Notes: generated by a model from the sequence alone, not told the origin. Positions 18,957 to 28,315 are shown, numbered from the stretch's first letter. The stretch: 64,000 nucleotides of DNA from Accumulibacter sp. (GCF_023806625.1 NZ_JAMTDX010000008.1:1-64000), one strand, 5' to 3'. Program-made: numbers and translations.

Positions 18957-20470
18957 TCCGCCACGCGCCGATCCTTCCGCTCTTGATTCCTTTCGCCGCC
19001 GCCCTTCTGCAGATGGCTTGCCAGCGCCTCGCCGTGCAGCGCTGGATCGGCACCGTGGCCTGCGCCGTGCTGCTGCTGACCAGCGCGTGGCTTGCGCTGC
19101 TCGCCGATGACGGCGAGCTCCGCGTGTACGCCCTGGGCGACTGGCCAGCACCGTTCGGCATCGTCCTCGTCGTCGATCGGCTCGCGGCAGCGATGACCCT
19201 GCTCGTGGCGATCCTCGGCTTCGCCTCGCTGCTCCATGCCAGCGCCGGCTTCGACGAGCGCGGCAGGAATTTCCATGCCCTCTTCCAGTTGCAGCTCTTC
19301 GGCCTGACCGGGGCCTTCCTGACCGGCGACCTGTTCAATCTCTTCGTCTTCTTCGAGGTGATGCTGCTCGCCTCCTACACCCTGCTGGCCCACGGCGGCG
19401 GCGTCTCGAGAACGCGCGCAGGGATCAGCTACGTCGTGCTCAACCTGATCGGCTCGGCGTTGTTCCTGATCGCCCTCGGTCTGCTCTACGGCACGCTCGG
19501 CACGCTCAACCTCGCCGACGTTGCGCAGCGTCTGGCGCAACCGGGATACGACCCGGCACTGGCCCGGCTCGCGCTGGCACTGCTGATCACCGTCTTTGCC
19601 CTGAAAGCCGGCCTGCTGCCGCTTTCGTTCTGGCTGCCGCCGACCTATACGGCGGCCGGAGTTCCCGTCGCTGCGCTGTTCACGATCATGACCAAGGTCG
19701 GCATCGTGGCGATTCTGCGCCTGCAGACGACGGTTCTGGCGCCGTCGCTGGCCTCGCTGCTCGACGGGTGGCTGACGACTCTGGCACTGGCGACGATCGC
19801 CGTCGCGACACTCGGCGCCTTGGCGGCCTCGCGCCTGCGCACGCTGACCGCCTGGCTGGTCCTTCTCTCGGCTGGAACCCTGCTGCTCACACCCGCCCAG
19901 GCGAGCACCCGGGTCGACGCGGCCGCCCTCTATTACCTGGTCCACTCGTCGCTGGCCGGCGCCGCGCTCTTCCTCATCGCCGGCGAAGTCGCCTCCAGGC
20001 GGGGACCGGCCGGCGACCGCTTCACGGCTGGTCCGCTCTGGTCCGGAAACTGGCTGAAGCTCGGTTTCCTCGTCGCCGCGATGACCAGCGTCGGCCTGCC
20101 ACCCTTCTCCGGGTTCGTCGCCAAGCTGATGCTCCTCGACAGCCTCAGATCGGTCGACGGCGGAGCGCTGATCTGGACGGTCGTGCTGGTCTCCGGGCTG
20201 CTGGTCATGCTGGCCCTGGCCCGCGGCGGGTGCACACTGGTCTGGAGGCAGCAGGCGATTGCCGGCGAGCAGCCCGCACCGGCGACCGCCTGGCAGCGCA
20301 GCGCGGCGACACTCGCCGTCGTCGCCGCCGGCCCGCTGCTCGCCGGACTCGCTCAACCGCTGTCCGGCTGGGCGATGCGCACCGCCACCCAGTTGCACGC
20401 CCCGGAAGCCTACGTGGCAGGAGTCCTCGGCGGCCAGCCTGCACGACAGACCGACAAAGGATCCCGATGA
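18953..20470 (+). CDS. mrpD: Mrp antiporter subunit D (NuoN/NuoM-like)
   Basis: A 505-residue polytopic protein. It begins VIRHAPILPLLIPFAAALLQ from a GTG that overlaps the mrpC stop (GTGA). The FNLFVFFEVMLLASYTLLAHGG segment carries the conserved membrane Glu, and FALKAGLLPLSFWLPPTY the conserved Lys of the proton-channel helix. Subunits A and D are the putative ion-translocating parts. It overlaps mrpE by four bases. Confidence 0.9.
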   Translation: MIRHAPILPLLIPFAAALLQMACQRLAVQRWIGTVACAVLLLTSAWLALLADDGELRVYALGDWPAPFGIVLVVDRLAAAMTLLVAILGFASLLHASAGFDERGRNFHALFQLQLFGLTGAFLTGDLFNLFVFFEVMLLASYTLLAHGGGVSRTRAGISYVVLNLIGSALFLIALGLLYGTLGTLNLADVAQRLAQPGYDPALARLALALLITVFALKAGLLPLSFWLPPTYTAAGVPVAALFTIMTKVGIVAILRLQTTVLAPSLASLLDGWLTTLALATIAVATLGALAASRLRTLTAWLVLLSAGTLLLTPAQASTRVDAAALYYLVHSSLAGAALFLIAGEVASRRGPAGDRFTAGPLWSGNWLKLGFLVAAMTSVGLPPFSGFVAKLMLLDSLRSVDGGALIWTVVLVSGLLVMLALARGGCTLVWRQQAIAGEQPAPATAWQRSAATLAVVAAGPLLAGLAQPLSGWAMRTATQLHAPEAYVAGVLGGQPARQTDKGSR

Positions 20471-20958
20471 TCGCCAGGCTCCTGCCCTACCCGCTGCTCG
20501 CGCTGACCATCTTCCTCGTCTGGGCGACGATCACCAACGCCGAATCGGCGGGTCTGCTTCTGCTCGGCGCGCTGCTCGCCGTCATGCTGCCGCTGATCAC
20601 CCGACCGTTCTGGCCCGAAGCGCCGCGCCTCGCCCGGCCGGGGCTGGCGCTGCGTTTCCTCGGCGTCTTCTCGGCCGACATCGTGCTTGCCAACCTGCGC
20701 GTCGCGCGTCAGGTGATCGGCCCGCTGCACCGCCTGTCGCCAGCGCTCGTCGAAGTCCCCCTCGACCTGCGCGATCCGTTCGTCGCGACGCTGCTGGCCA
20801 GTGTCGTATCGTTGACCCCGGGAACGGTGGCCATCGACGTGGACCAGCAGCGCTGGACACTGCTCGTCCATGCACTCGACTCCCCGGACCGGGCCGCGCT
20901 GATTGCCGAGATAAAGACGCGCTATGAAGCGCCATTGAAGGAGATTTTCGGATGTTGA
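20467..20958 (+). CDS. mrpE: Mrp antiporter subunit E
   Basis: A 163-residue protein with two N-terminal transmembrane segments and the family segments FLGVFSADIVLANLRVARQVIGP and SVVSLTPGTVAIDVD. It starts on ATG 20467 overlapping the mrpD stop and overlaps mrpF by seven bases. It is required for assembly of the antiporter in characterised systems. Confidence 0.9.
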   Translation: MIARLLPYPLLALTIFLVWATITNAESAGLLLLGALLAVMLPLITRPFWPEAPRLARPGLALRFLGVFSADIVLANLRVARQVIGPLHRLSPALVEVPLDLRDPFVATLLASVVSLTPGTVAIDVDQQRWTLLVHALDSPDRAALIAEIKTRYEAPLKEIFGC

Positions 20959-21221
20959 AGGCCGCACTCGAGATCGCCTTCCTGTTGATCGGCGCATCGC
21001 TGATTCTCGCACTGTACCGGCTGGTGCGCGGTCCGGAGGCCAGCGACCGAGTCCTCGCGCTCGACACGCTCGGCATCAACGCCATCGCCCTGCTCGTCCT
21101 CTACGGGATCGAGGCCGCCAGCACGGCGTACTTCGAGACCGCCCTGCTCCTCTCACTGCTCGGCTTCGTCGGCGCCACGGCACTCTGCCGTTTCCTTCTC
21201 CGCGGCGACATCATCGAATGA
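20952..21221 (+). CDS. mrpF: Mrp antiporter subunit F
   Basis: An 89-residue, three-helix membrane protein with the family pattern RLVRGPEASDRVLALDTLG in the first loop. It overlaps both neighbours by a few bases, as usual in this operon. Confidence 0.9.
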   Translation: MLKAALEIAFLLIGASLILALYRLVRGPEASDRVLALDTLGINAIALLVLYGIEAASTAYFETALLLSLLGFVGATALCRFLLRGDIIE

Positions 21222-21667
21222 ACCCGGTCAGCGAAGCGCTCGTCGCCGTGCTGATCGTCGTCGGCGCGCTCTTCGTGCTGCTCGGGGCGATCGGTCTGGC
21301 AAGACTCCCCGACTTCCTGACCCGCCTGCACGGACCAACCAAGGCGACGACGCTCGGTGTCGGCACGATTCTGCTCGCTTCGGCGATCTTCTTTTCGCAG
21401 ACCGCAGAAACCGGCCTGAGCCTGCACGAACTGGCGATCCTCTTCTTCCTGTTCATCACCGCGCCGATCTCTGCCCACCTCCTGGCCAAGGCCGCGCTGC
21501 ACCGCCGCCCGCCCGCTGGCGAGATTCATCCTGCGGCAGGTCCGGAACTCGCTCCCGAGTCCTCGACACAGGACGCGAAGACCCGCGGGAAAGATACCGG
21601 CGGAGCAGATACGGTCGGTCCACCTGCACCCGGCAGATGCTCCGGCGGGGCCGGCGCCGAGCTTTGA
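21218..21667 (+). CDS. mrpG: Mrp antiporter subunit G
   Basis: A 149-residue protein. The first 100 residues are a three-helix MnhG domain (LGAIGLARLPDFLTRLHGPTKATTLGVG, then FLFITAPISAHLLAKAA). The last ~50 residues form a Pro/Gly/Ala-rich tail with no recognised domain. It closes the operon; there is no obvious terminator before the next gene's promoter region. Confidence 0.9.
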   Translation: MNPVSEALVAVLIVVGALFVLLGAIGLARLPDFLTRLHGPTKATTLGVGTILLASAIFFSQTAETGLSLHELAILFFLFITAPISAHLLAKAALHRRPPAGEIHPAAGPELAPESSTQDAKTRGKDTGGADTVGPPAPGRCSGGAGAEL

Positions 21668-21670
21668 TGC

Positions 21671-21676
21671 TAGAAT
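21671..21676 (+). promoter_or_regulatory. Candidate -10 (TAGAAT) for the CBS/DUF294 gene
   Basis: TAGAATCC lies 4 bases after the mrpG stop and 96 bases before the CBS-protein ATG. It has the TANAATCS form seen upstream of other genes here. No clear -35 is seen. Confidence 0.3.
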
Positions 21677-21772
21677 CCGCGCCGCTTGCGCTGGTCTGGG
21701 CCGTGCCGCCGGCATCCCTGCCCATGAGCCTGCGCGACCGGCCAACAACCCGATAACAGGGAGTTCGATCCG

Positions 21773-23212
21773 ATGTCCGAAGAGGGCCAGTTCTTCCGCC
21801 CGGTGAAGGACTTCTGTCAGCGATCGGTGACCACCTGCGGACCCGACGAAGCCCTCGTCGATGTCGCGCGCGTGATGCGCGAGAGGAACATCTCGAGCGT
21901 CGTCGTCTGCGAGAACAGACTGCCGACCGGCATCATGACCGACCGCGACCTGCGCAACAAGGTCGTGGCCAGCGGCGCTGATCCATCGTCGCTGGCCGTC
22001 CGCCAGATCATGAACAGTCCGCTATCAGTCATCGGCGAGGACGACCTGCTCTACGAGGCGCTCTACCGGATGTCCCGCGAGAAGATCCACCGCCTGGCGG
22101 TCGTGGACGGCAAGGGCGAACTCGCCGGGATCATCACCGACAGCGACATCATCCGTTTGCAGTCACGCTCGCCCCATCAGCTGATCCTCGACATCGAGCG
22201 AACGCGCAACCTCGACGAGCTGAAAGTCGTCTATTCGAGGATCCAGAGCCTCGTCCTGCACCTCGGAGGATCCGGGACGAGCACTCGCGACATGGTGCGC
22301 ATGATCGCTCACCTCAACGACCAGATTCTGCTGCGGCTGATCGCCCTGCTGCGCGACGACCGCTTTGCCGACCTGCCCGAGCGCTTTGCCTTCGTCGTTC
22401 TCGGCAGCGAGGGAAGGGGCGAGCAGACGCTGCTCACCGATCAGGACAACGCGATCGTCTACGGTGACGAACTCGGCAGCGCGGAGATCGCACGCATCGA
22501 AGCTTTCTCGCAGGAGCTGATCGACTCGCTGGCGACGATCGGCATCCCGCCCTGCTCGGGCGGAATCATGGCCAACAACAAGGAATGGCGGAGAAGCCTC
22601 GGCAAGTGGCGCGACCAGATCGACCGCTGGCTGCGGTCTCCGACGCCGAACCATGTGCTGAGCTGCGGGACTTTCATGGACATCCGCACGATCTACGGCG
22701 ACCCGTCGTTCGAGCACGAGCTCAAGACCCAGCTCTACAGGCACGTGCAGCGCGACAAGCTGTTCCTGATGCGCATGGTCGAAAACACGCTGAACTTTGC
22801 TCCGCCGATCGGCTGGTTCGGCAGGATCAAGGGCGAGAAGGACGGCGAGCATTCCGGGATGCTCGAAATCAAGAAGGCGGGCATCTTCGCCATCTCGGAG
22901 GGGGTCAAGGCCCTGGCCATCCAGGCCGGCAGGCTGATGGGCAGCACCCATCAGCGCCTCGAAGCACTGGTCAAGGACAAGGTGGTCAACCGCAAGACCG
23001 CCGACATGGTCGCCGACAGCTACGACTTCCTCGTCCTGATGCGCCTGCGCGGCCAGTTCGAAGAGGTGCGCGAAGGGCGCAAGCCGGACAACTACATCCC
23101 GCTCGAACGACTGACGATGATGGAGCTTGGCCGGCTACAGCTCGCGCTCAAGGGTGTGGAGAAGTTCCAGGAGTTCATCAAGGGCCACTTCAGCCTGCAC
23201 CTGCTGCGCTGA
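21773..23212 (+). CDS. CBS-domain protein with DUF294 nucleotidyltransferase-like domain
   Basis: A 479-residue cytoplasmic protein. Two CBS motifs occupy residues ~10-130 (ISSVVVCENRLPTGIMTDRDLR and IHRLAVVDGKGELAGIITDSDI) and probably bind adenine nucleotides. They are followed by a DUF294 nucleotidyltransferase-like domain with GSEGRGEQTLLTDQDNAIVY, the GS...DxD pattern of the GlnD superfamily, and a C-terminal DUF294-associated helical domain. A clear GGGAG ribosome site precedes the ATG. Related proteins often lie beside actP; here it follows the mrp operon. The target of any nucleotidyl transfer is unknown. Confidence 0.85.
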   Translation: MSEEGQFFRPVKDFCQRSVTTCGPDEALVDVARVMRERNISSVVVCENRLPTGIMTDRDLRNKVVASGADPSSLAVRQIMNSPLSVIGEDDLLYEALYRMSREKIHRLAVVDGKGELAGIITDSDIIRLQSRSPHQLILDIERTRNLDELKVVYSRIQSLVLHLGGSGTSTRDMVRMIAHLNDQILLRLIALLRDDRFADLPERFAFVVLGSEGRGEQTLLTDQDNAIVYGDELGSAEIARIEAFSQELIDSLATIGIPPCSGGIMANNKEWRRSLGKWRDQIDRWLRSPTPNHVLSCGTFMDIRTIYGDPSFEHELKTQLYRHVQRDKLFLMRMVENTLNFAPPIGWFGRIKGEKDGEHSGMLEIKKAGIFAISEGVKALAIQAGRLMGSTHQRLEALVKDKVVNRKTADMVADSYDFLVLMRLRGQFEEVREGRKPDNYIPLERLTMMELGRLQLALKGVEKFQEFIKGHFSLHLLR

Positions 23213-23399
23213 ACCCGCGTGATGCGGCCGGTTGCCGCCAGCCGTAATCGCTGCTGGACCTGCCGTGAAGCGCTGGTCGGCCCAAGACGTTGTCAATGGA
23301 ACTGCTGCGCGGCCAATCTGCTGTGTTGCTCACTCGCTCCCCCCACGGCCGGCTTCGGACCGGTGGGCACGATCCGCACCGACGCGCTGGCGTGCCGGC

Positions 23400-24101
23400 T
23401 CATCTCAGGTGGGTGCTGAACCACGCGCTGACCTCATGCACCGCCTGGTCCCAGTCACGCGGGTCGAGCATGTGCCCCGCGCCGCGGATCTCGCGGTATT
23501 TCACGAACTCCCGGCCACTCCGGGAATGCGAAGCGAGCTCTTCGTGCATGGCTCTGGCCGCCGCCGGCGGCACGACATCGTCGCATTCGGCGGTGATCGA
23601 GAGCAGCGCGGGGAGAAGTCCCGGGCGCGGCGGCGGTCCGCCTCCGGCAGCGGACCACGCCGGCGAGCCGAGCAGCGCTGCGGCCACCCGGATCCGGCAG
23701 TCCGCAGCAATCGCACCATAGACGATGCAAGCGCCCATCGACACGCCGCCGACGGCGATGCGTTGCGCGTCGGCGTTCTGCGGCAAGCCATCGATGATCG
23801 CCGGCACTTCGGCTACTGTCTGCGCGATGAGCGAGAGAAACAGCCGATGCCTCTGCTCGGGCGGACCCGCGAGGCACTGTTCGAAGTCGACGAGCCGGCG
23901 CTCACCGTGGCCCGCCGCATCGACTCCGATCGCCAGAAATCCCGCGTCCGCGAAGAGCTCGAGCTCCGGCCGGTGGGTTCCCTTGTCGGCCGTGAATCCG
24001 TGGAACCACAAGACGACCGGCCGCGGCCCGCTGCTCGCAGTGCGCCAGGCGAGCAGCGCCGGCGCTGGCCCGACAGGCCGGTTTTCGAATCGGATCATCA
24101 T
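23400..24101 (-). CDS. Alpha/beta-hydrolase (dienelactone hydrolase/esterase type)
   Basis: A 233-residue hydrolase. The nucleophile is S121 in GGVSMGA, the acid is D174 or D175 in AECDDVVPP, and the base is H210 in GAGHML. WFHGFTADKG supplies the oxyanion hole. It resembles YjfP-type carboxylesterases. The substrate cannot be told. It is monocistronic, with a 187-base spacer to the convergent CBS/DUF294 gene and a 441-base region upstream. Confidence 0.8.
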   Translation of the reverse strand: MMIRFENRPVGPAPALLAWRTASSGPRPVVLWFHGFTADKGTHRPELELFADAGFLAIGVDAAGHGERRLVDFEQCLAGPPEQRHRLFLSLIAQTVAEVPAIIDGLPQNADAQRIAVGGVSMGACIVYGAIAADCRIRVAAALLGSPAWSAAGGGPPPRPGLLPALLSITAECDDVVPPAAARAMHEELASHSRSGREFVKYREIRGAGHMLDPRDWDQAVHEVSAWFSTHLR

Positions 24102-24542
24102 TGCCTCACCTCAACCCGACGGAGACGTCGTTCTGATCGCGTCGGGGCAAGCCCGACGATCGGCCGCAGAGTGACCCGCAGGCACTCTGGCCACTACCGG
24201 TAGCCATCGTCGCACATCCGGAGAGATCGATCCACAGCGCTACCGGCGATTCCCGCTGACGATCGCGCAACCGCCTGGCTACGGCTGCATCATCGCCTGC
24301 CAAGCCTCGGCGCAATGGTTCAACTGGCGGGGCCGCCAGCGTTCTTCCCGGGCTTCCGGAAGCCTCGTCACCCGCCGCCGCGGCAAACCGAAGCCCGCCG
24401 GCATCCCCGGCAAACCCGGCGACGCGAACGGTAGACGGATCCGGTTGGCGCGAAACGACGCCGCTCATAGAATAGCGGGCTGTCGTCACGCCGGCGCGAC
24501 GACAACCCAGCCCACCGGCTTTCCCTGTTCAGGAGGATCGCC
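24102..24542. other. Intergenic region with the paaY-like promoter
   Basis: 441 bases between divergent genes. Frames here have atypical composition and no recognisable product. The only clear signal is the promoter near 24445-24473; the esterase promoter must also lie in this stretch but is not evident. Confidence 0.4.
24445..24473 (+). promoter_or_regulatory. Sigma-70 promoter for the paaY-like gene
   Basis: TTGGCG at 24445-24450 and TAGAAT at 24468-24473 are separated by 17 bases. The ATG follows 70 bases later. Confidence 0.5.
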
Positions 24543-25169
24543 ATGAGTCGACCCCGCGTCTTCGCCATCGACGGCCTCGTTCCGGTCGTCGATCCGAGCG
24601 CCTACGTCCATCCTGCCGCGGTGCTGATCGGCGACGTGATCGTCGGTCCCGACTGCTACGTCGGCCCGTGCGCCAGCCTGCGCGGCGACTTCGGCCGTCT
24701 GGTTCTCGAACGTGGGGTGAACGTCCAGGATACCTGCGTGATGCACGGCTTCCCGGGAACCGACACGGTGATTGAAGAGGACGGACACATCGGCCACGGT
24801 GCGGTGCTCCACGGCTGCCGTGTCGGCCGAAACGCACTGGTCGGCATGAACGCCGTGCTCATGGACAACGCCATCCTCGGCGAGTCTTCGATCGTCGCGG
24901 CCTGCGCGTTCATCAAGGCGGGGATGGAGATCCCTCCGCGCTCGCTCGTCGCCGGAGTTCCCGCCCGGGTCATCCGGGCGCTCAGTGACCAGGAGATCGC
25001 CTGGAAGATCGAAGGCACGCGGACCTATCAGCAGCTGACCCGCCGGTCGCTGGCCACTGTTCACGAGACCGAGGCGCTGACGGCCGTCGAACCGGGACGT
25101 CGACGTTTCGACTTTCCTGGCGTCCAGCCGCTGATCGAACTCAGGAAACAGTCGTCGAACGGCACGTGA
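24543..25169 (+). CDS. paaY: PaaY-like hexapeptide-repeat protein (gamma-carbonic anhydrase family)
   Basis: A 208-residue left-handed beta-helix protein. Hexapeptide repeats run from about residue 18 to 140 ([51 protein letters not shown]), with His residues in positions suited to metal binding. Length and the C-terminal extension agree with PaaY of phenylacetate degradation, a thioesterase thought to protect CoA pools, or with CaiE. No other paa genes are in the window, so the name rests on sequence pattern only. AGGAGG precedes the ATG closely. Confidence 0.75.
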   Translation: MSRPRVFAIDGLVPVVDPSAYVHPAAVLIGDVIVGPDCYVGPCASLRGDFGRLVLERGVNVQDTCVMHGFPGTDTVIEEDGHIGHGAVLHGCRVGRNALVGMNAVLMDNAILGESSIVAACAFIKAGMEIPPRSLVAGVPARVIRALSDQEIAWKIEGTRTYQQLTRRSLATVHETEALTAVEPGRRRFDFPGVQPLIELRKQSSNGT

Positions 25170-25214
25170 AGCGCTGGGGCCGCTGACCTGCGGCTCTGCG
25201 GCAGCGGCCGACGA

Positions 25215-26618
25215 TCAGCGAGCGCCGTCGTCCTCAAGTGGCGCCAGCGGCAGGCTGAGGGTGAACACCGCCCCGCCTCGCTCGCCGTTGGCCACTTCGA
25301 GCCGCCCACGATGGCGTTCCACGATCCCGTAGCTGATCGACAGACCCAGCCCGGTCCCCTGCCCGAAGGGCTTGGTGGTGAAGAACGGGTCGAAGAGACG
25401 CGAAAGATCCTCTTCGGCGATGCCTGGCCCGTTGTCGGCGAAGCGCAGGCAGGCCACACTGTCGCCGGCCTCGCAGCTGATCGTGAGTTGCGGCGGAGCA
25501 CTGGCCGACGCCGCGTCGCACGCATTGTGCACGAGGTTCATGACCACCTGCTGCATCTGGCCCGCAGAGCCGACGACCGGCAACTCCTTCGGCAGGTCGA
25601 GGTGCACCTGGAACTGGCCGGGCCCCGAGCGCGTCACCCAGCGCACGGCCCGATCGACGACCTCGGACAAATTGAAGCGTTCATTGCCTTGGCGATCGAT
25701 CGCCGCGAAACGCTTGAGCCCATCGACGATATCGCGCGTACGCTCGGCACCCTCGCTCATTCCGTCGAGCAGCGGCGGCAGGTCGGCGAGCATCGCGTCG
25801 ATGCGCAGTTCCCTGCGCAAGGCTTCCACTTCAGGCGAGCGCGCGCAGCTCTCGCCATGCACCGCGGCCAGATACTTGCCGATTCGCCCGGCGTAGCGTC
25901 GCAGCGCGAGCACGTTGCCGAGAACGAAGCTGATCGGATTGTTGAGTTCGTGCGCCACTCCGGCGACCAGGCGGCCCAGCGAGGCGAGCTTCTCGGCCTG
26001 CACGAGCTGCTGCTGCGCGCATTTGAGCTCTTCGTGCGCCTGGCTCAGCGCCTGATACGCGCGCCGCAATTCACCAACCGGCCGGCCAGTGAGGACCAGC
26101 CCGACAAACTTGCCGGTGGCCGAGAGGCGCGGCGTGCAGTTCAGCGACACGGGCAACGGACTGCCGTCGCGTCCGCTGAACAGCACCTCGCAGTCCTGAA
26201 CCTCGGCCGGACGAGTGGCTGAAAAGAATTCTCGCGCACGTTGCCGCGAAGCCTCGTCGGCAAGCAGTTCGCCGAGTGGCTGACCGCGCAGCGCCTGCTC
26301 GTCCCGGCCAATGAAGCGCTGCAGCGAATCGTTGACCTCGACGATCACCCCATGACGGTTGCAGACGATCAGGATGTCGGACATCGACGCGAGAACACTC
26401 TCGATGAAGCGCTGGGAGTCCTCGAGCGCGGCGTTCTTGCGCTCGAGGACCACCTCGTACTGCAGGAGGTCGTTGTAAACCTCATCCATCTTCCGGATGA
26501 CCTCGACCCAGACGCCCTCGTCCACGCTCTCGATTCCCGACTGCCTTTCGCTCAATGAGTCGGCGTCGATCAGTGGGTGGCGGGCAATCCGCCTGTCCGA
26601 AGCTCTTGAACCGGTCAT
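25215..26618 (-). CDS. hupT: HupT/HoxJ-like PAS sensor histidine kinase
   Basis: A 467-residue soluble kinase. A coiled segment and a PAS domain (about residues 70-185, SDILIVCNRHGVIVEVNDSL) precede the dimerisation helix with the phospho-acceptor His in GVAHELNNPISFVLGN. The ATP domain has the N box (NLVHNACDA), the G1 box (FADNGPGIAEE) and the G2 box (GTGLGLSI). The AHELNNPISFVLGN form is that of HupT/HoxJ, which control uptake hydrogenase genes, and the gene is divergent from the hyb operon. The ATG at 26618 has GGAGAG 8 bases upstream. The partner regulator HupR/HoxA and the H2-sensing hydrogenase are not in the window. Confidence 0.75.
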   Translation of the reverse strand: MTGSRASDRRIARHPLIDADSLSERQSGIESVDEGVWVEVIRKMDEVYNDLLQYEVVLERKNAALEDSQRFIESVLASMSDILIVCNRHGVIVEVNDSLQRFIGRDEQALRGQPLGELLADEASRQRAREFFSATRPAEVQDCEVLFSGRDGSPLPVSLNCTPRLSATGKFVGLVLTGRPVGELRRAYQALSQAHEELKCAQQQLVQAEKLASLGRLVAGVAHELNNPISFVLGNVLALRRYAGRIGKYLAAVHGESCARSPEVEALRRELRIDAMLADLPPLLDGMSEGAERTRDIVDGLKRFAAIDRQGNERFNLSEVVDRAVRWVTRSGPGQFQVHLDLPKELPVVGSAGQMQQVVMNLVHNACDAASASAPPQLTISCEAGDSVACLRFADNGPGIAEEDLSRLFDPFFTTKPFGQGTGLGLSISYGIVERHRGRLEVANGERGGAVFTLSLPLAPLEDDGAR

Positions 26619-27130
26619 CAGCCAACTCTCCGAGATCAATGCGTGGCGATCTTCGTCGGCCGGTCCGGGATGCTGATCGCGCGTGCCACGACAATACGCC
26701 GCCGTCTACCAAGCGGTCGCCGGCCACCGGCCGCAAGCGAGCGATGCTCGGCCGTCGCGCGGATCGTAAGAGCATTCGACCCGACGTGCAACGCAGGCCT
26801 CCGTGCACACGGACGGCCAACCCGGAGCGTCCGCGGCGACTGGCCTCGCGCTGTGTGCCCGCGCTGGCGATCCTGCCTTGCCGCCCGGCGCAGGGGGCAA
26901 GGCACCGCTCGGCGCAGTGGTAAGCCGCTTTCCAGTTGCTCGAGCCAACGGAAAGCCGGTTAGCCTGCAGAGCGCCAGCCCCGATCTGCATCTGCCTGTT
27001 TTTTCTCGCCTTGCACTAATGGCATGTTTCTTGTATGCGCTCTTGGCAGTCAGTTCGCGAGCGCACCGTGAACTGCCTCCGGAAAGCTGCCGGGCACAGG
27101 CGGTCGAACGAAAACAGAGGGGACATCAAG
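26619..27130. other. Divergent control region between hupT-like and hyb genes
   Basis: 512 bases without a supportable gene. It holds a T-rich tract at 26998-27004 and a sigma-54-like promoter at 27020-27035 facing the hydrogenase genes, then a leader of about 85 bases before the AGAGGGG ribosome site of hybO. Confidence 0.5.
27020..27035 (+). promoter_or_regulatory. Sigma-54-like promoter of the hydrogenase operon
   Basis: TGGCATG-N4-TTGTA resembles the sigma-54 consensus TGGCACG-N4-TTGCA, with T for C in each half. The position, about 95 bases before hybO, suits an operon driven by a HupR/HoxA-type activator. The GC of the -12 element is normally almost invariant, so this is a weak match. 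Confidence 0.4.
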
Positions 27131-28315
27131 ATGGCCAATACCAGTCTGCTGAAGCTGGAGGGGGATCCGCTCATCACCGCGGCGAGCAGGCGACTCGACA
27201 TGCCTCGTCGGGATTTTCTGCAGTTCTGTGCCACGCTGGCCGCGACCCTCGGTCTTCCTCAGGGAGCGGACGCTGCGGTCGCCGAGGCCGTAGCCGGCAA
27301 GAAGCGCCCGTCGGTGATCTGGCTTCATTTCCAGGAGTGCACCGGCTGCTCCGAGTCGATGCTCCGCGCCGAGCATCCGACGCTCGAGAGGCTGATCCTC
27401 GACGTCATCTCGCTCGACTACCACGAAACCCTCTTCGCCGCCGCCGGACACCAGGCCGAACAGGCGCGCAAGACGGCGATGGCCGCGAACCGGGGGGCCT
27501 ACGTGCTGGTCGTCGAGGGGGCCATCCCGACGCGTGACGGCGGCATCTACTGCAAGGTCGGCGGCCAGACGGCGATCGAATTGACCAGGGAGTGCGCCGC
27601 CGACGCCGCGGCAATCATCGCCATCGGCTCGTGTGCGAGTTGGGGAGGCATGCCCTCGACCGACCCGAATCCGACCGGTTCTTCGGGCGTAGCAGCCGTT
27701 CTCGGCAAACCCGTGGTGACCATTCCCGGATGCCCGCCGAATCCCTACAACTTCCTGTCCACCGTCGTGCACTTCCTGACCTTCGGCAGCCTGCCGCCGG
27801 TGGACGACCTCGGTCGGCCGAGGTTCGCCTATTCGCGTCTGATCCACGAGAACTGCGAGCGCCGCGCACACTTCGATGCGGGACGTTTCGCGATCGAATT
27901 CGGCGACGAAGGGCACCGGCGCGGCTACTGCCTGTACAAGCTCGGCTGCAAGGGCCCCGAAACCTACGCCAACTGCCCGACCGTGCTGTTTGGCGACGCC
28001 GGCGCCGGTACCTGGCCGGTCGGCTGTGGCTGTCCGTGCATCGGCTGCACGGAGCAAGGGGTGGGCTTCGCCAAACCCATCCATATGCTCGCCAAGGTCA
28101 GGAACATCGAGCCACCGCAACAGTATCCACGGATCGTCGAAGACAAGGGCGTCGGTGCGACGCTCGGTTCGGCCGCGCTGCTTGCCGCTGTCGCCGGTGC
28201 TGCGGCCGGTGGCGCGGCGATGATCGCCCGCAATCTCGGTCTCTCGCACAAGGCCGAGGAAGCCGAACGAGCGCGGCTGGCCAGAGAGAAGGAGGAACTC
28301 AGAGATGGTCAATAG
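27131..28315 (+). CDS. hybO: [NiFe]-hydrogenase small subunit (HybO type)
   Basis: A 394-residue electron-transfer subunit. A twin-arginine signal (MPRRDFLQFCATLAATLG, residues ~24-41) sends the folded complex to the periplasm. Iron-sulfur ligands are visible in ECTGCSESM (proximal), IGSCASWGG, IPGCPPNPYN and the distal/medial run CPTVLFGDAG...VGCGCPCIGC. The proximal motif has Gly where oxygen-tolerant enzymes have an extra Cys, so a standard oxygen-sensitive type is inferred. A C-terminal hydrophobic segment and charged tail anchor it in the membrane. The ATG at 27131 has GAGGGG upstream. It overlaps hybA by 11 bases. Confidence 0.95.
   Translation: MANTSLLKLEGDPLITAASRRLDMPRRDFLQFCATLAATLGLPQGADAAVAEAVAGKKRPSVIWLHFQECTGCSESMLRAEHPTLERLILDVISLDYHETLFAAAGHQAEQARKTAMAANRGAYVLVVEGAIPTRDGGIYCKVGGQTAIELTRECAADAAAIIAIGSCASWGGMPSTDPNPTGSSGVAAVLGKPVVTIPGCPPNPYNFLSTVVHFLTFGSLPPVDDLGRPRFAYSRLIHENCERRAHFDAGRFAIEFGDEGHRRGYCLYKLGCKGPETYANCPTVLFGDAGAGTWPVGCGCPCIGCTEQGVGFAKPIHMLAKVRNIEPPQQYPRIVEDKGVGATLGSAALLAAVAGAAAGGAAMIARNLGLSHKAEEAERARLAREKEELRDGQ

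Noticed and set aside
24106-24489. 127-codon minus-strand frame in the spacer before the paaY-like gene
   Set aside because: Composition is unlike neighbouring genes, and it would cover the paaY-like promoter.
25169-25215. Long-loop inverted repeat GGCCGCTG/CAGCGGCC after the paaY-like gene as a terminator
   Set aside because: A 16-base GC-rich loop and no T-run; not a convincing terminator.
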